Positions 6,238 to 7,580 of a stretch of 7,580 nt of DNA are shown in pieces. The number at the start of each line of letters is the position of its first letter. Within the stretch, counting starts at the first letter, position 1. The notes under the pieces are model-generated. The model was not told where the DNA came from, searched no databases, and was given only the letters and a program-made list of their open reading frames with translations. A program made the translations under genes and the position numbers. The stretch is from Bdellovibrionales bacterium. GTDB lineage: Bacteria > Bdellovibrionota > Bdellovibrionia > Bdellovibrionales > UBA1609. Location of the stretch: contig JAGRAG010000408.1 in assembly GCA_020435025.1 (NCBI GenBank), positions 1 through 7,580 of the forward strand. Reading direction: 5' to 3'.

Positions 6238-7473
6238 GTGAAAACCTTACTAAGATATCCATTTTATAGACATTTGAGTTATATCGTTTTGATAGCAGTG
6301 ACACTTTTGAGCCCATATTATAGTCACGCAACTTTCCAATTCTCAAACGACTTTAGCAATCCATTCTCAGGAAAGGTGCTGCCAGGCATGTCCTCAAAGC
6401 CCATTCCGCAAACAGAGTACGCCAAAGAAGTTCACCAATGCGTTCAACAAATATGTCAGAGCACTCGCCCAGAAGATACCTTTAAAGCATATAGTCAAAT
6501 GGTCTCTGCATCAGCACAAAAGAGCGATTTTTTTGACAGTTCCATTATACCAGCAATTATGGAGCGTCAAATTTCTGATTTAGAAAAAATCAAAACTATG
6601 AAAGAACTGATTCGTACCCTTCAATCCCATACGGGAGACTTCCCCTTAGAGGACAAGCTAAGAAAAGCCATCTTTATTCGAAGCCTACTTGAGGCTAAAT
6701 GGAATTTTAACTTTCCAGTCCATCGTTCTATGAAAATCAACTTGGGAAATTTAGGTACATCATTGGACCTATCGGAACTATTTGGAAATTCGTTAGATGA
6801 ACCGGCCTTTTTGAAGAGTCAATCGGAAGGAAAATTTTCCCATGTAAGCATAGAATTTGCGAGGAGTTATATAAAAGATAGAGATCTGTCTGTCATGTTT
6901 CCGGCCCTTAACTCCAATGGACACCTCCTATTTAGCCTGGTGAATAATCAAGGCAAAGGGGCTCGTCAATTTCTTCTCAATGCTTATGATCGAAGCCTTA
7001 CCGATCTCAGCCTTTTGATGACGGACTACGATTCCAGCTACACAGAACTTTTGACAGATGCCTTGGGAAAAATGCGTGATTTCATAGATCACGATTTTGA
7101 GCTTATTAAAAAATTCTCAATTCTAACGAATGAACCACTAGGATTTGTTAGTGGGGCTATTGGCTTTGTTCCTGTCATCAACGCTCTAAAAACGGCTTCT
7201 TCCACAGAAACGCAGCTCATGAACAAAGTTCCCTATACTCTGCCTGCGAGCAAGATAAAACAAGTTCTCATGGATTTGCAAAAGATAGTGGATCGCGAAG
7301 AGCCTAAACTCAATAAAGCAGCTTATATTTCAGAAGTATCTCAGTCCTGCAAGTGGAAATTGAACTATGTTTACGAAGGACTTCCAACGGAAGAAGAACT
7401 TCGCGAAGTTAAAAAATTGTTGCAAGCGCTAATGTGGAATTCTTGTCATGGCTTTTTAAAAACTACTCAATAA
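6238..7473 (+). CDS. Exported protein of unknown family (411 aa), possible -1 frameshift at its 3' end
   Basis: The start is GTG 6238, chosen because it gives a good signal peptide: Lys2, Arg6 and Arg11, a hydrophobic core (about 13-24) and cleavage after SHA (31). No SD and no better nearby start was found, and the frame stays open upstream without a start codon. The mature protein is largely helical. It has a CVQQIC pair (Cys68, Cys73), two further cysteines (371, 403), a short hydrophobic stretch (301-315, GFVSGAIGFVPVINA) and a charged helical C-terminus (383-399). I see no metalloprotease, lipase or other catalytic signature and recognise no family. Near its end, TTT TTA AAA contains the in-frame slippery heptamer TTTAAAA (7455-7461). 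A -1 slip there would avoid the TAA at 7471 and continue into an open frame to the window edge. The present C-terminus may therefore be native, the short product of frameshifting, or the result of an indel. Confidence 0.82.
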   Translation: MKTLLRYPFYRHLSYIVLIAVTLLSPYYSHATFQFSNDFSNPFSGKVLPGMSSKPIPQTEYAKEVHQCVQQICQSTRPEDTFKAYSQMVSASAQKSDFFDSSIIPAIMERQISDLEKIKTMKELIRTLQSHTGDFPLEDKLRKAIFIRSLLEAKWNFNFPVHRSMKINLGNLGTSLDLSELFGNSLDEPAFLKSQSEGKFSHVSIEFARSYIKDRDLSVMFPALNSNGHLLFSLVNNQGKGARQFLLNAYDRSLTDLSLLMTDYDSSYTELLTDALGKMRDFIDHDFELIKKFSILTNEPLGFVSGAIGFVPVINALKTASSTETQLMNKVPYTLPASKIKQVLMDLQKIVDREEPKLNKAAYISEVSQSCKWKLNYVYEGLPTEEELREVKKLLQALMWNSCHGFLKTTQ

Positions 7474-7580
7474 CAACAGCCACATCCATTTTTGAATTTT
7501 TAAAGAATTGGGAATTCTACAATCCACCGACTAAAAAAGAATTTACCGAATTTATTCAAAGGTATCTTAAGCTAGGAGTT
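7434..7580 (+). CDS. Possible partial coding region at right edge, -1 frame relative to the preceding gene
   Basis: From the TAA at 7410 the frame stays open to the window edge. The only near-start codons are GTG 7434 and TTG 7443, neither with an SD, and both lie inside the end of the preceding gene. The translation after that gene's stop looks protein-like (for example SIFEFLKNWEFYNPPTKKEF) and the other two frames are quickly closed by stops. It may be a separate overlapping gene, the -1 frameshift extension of the preceding gene, or chance. At about 50 codons the coding call is weak. Confidence 0.35.
   Translation, partial: MEFLSWLFKNYSITTATSIFEFLKNWEFYNPPTKKEFTEFIQRYLKLGV

Noticed and set aside
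6158..6346. 62-residue minus-strand ORF spanning the divergent gap
   Set aside because: It overlaps the signal-peptide regions of both flanking genes in another frame and has no recognisable protein features.

Overview
This 7.6-kb bacterial window is AT-leaning (roughly 40-45% G+C by eye, not computed). It holds six well-supported protein genes and a possible seventh at the right edge. I see no tRNA, rRNA, CRISPR array or insertion sequence. Four of the five complete genes encode exported proteins: three have Sec-type signal peptides and one has a lipobox. That points to a Gram-negative cell with an active envelope and secretome. The poor family recognition of these proteins, the AT-leaning base content and the secreted trypsin-like protease would fit a predatory or Bdellovibrio-like lineage, but this is a weak inference and no marker gene is present.

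Layout. (1) 1-1385, minus strand: a CPA2-type (KefB-like) cation/proton antiporter that starts at a TTG and runs off the left edge. (2) 1386-1593: a 208-bp divergent intergenic region. (3) 1594-4610, plus strand: a two-gene unit. A secreted trypsin-like serine protease with an unusual tandem GGGDWADD linker overlaps by 10 bp a cytosolic helical-repeat protein that ends in an OmpR-type winged helix. (4) 4641-5331, plus: a separately promoted small lipoprotein with a textbook Shine-Dalgarno (SD) sequence. (5) 5332-5424: a convergent gap with a 10-bp hairpin and the terminator of the opposing gene. (6) 5425-6195, minus: a secreted protein with an eight-cysteine C-terminal domain. (7) 6238-7473, plus: a 411-residue exported protein of unknown family, divergent from (6) across only 42 bp. 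(8) 7434-7580, plus: an open frame running off the right edge, in the -1 frame relative to (7), with a U_UUA_AAA-type slippery heptamer exactly where the frames could join.

How the genes may work together. The protease and the winged-helix protein are almost certainly co-transcribed and translationally coupled, so a secreted enzyme and a probable cytosolic regulator are made together. The lipoprotein may belong to the same neighbourhood but has its own promoter. The genes at 1594, 6195 and 6238 lack a recognisable SD sequence. Two of them have promoter-like hexamers so close to the start codon that leaderless mRNAs are plausible. The most notable observations are the acidic tryptophan repeats in the protease, the protease/winged-helix overlap, the compact divergent promoter with a central palindrome, and the possible -1 frameshift at the right end.
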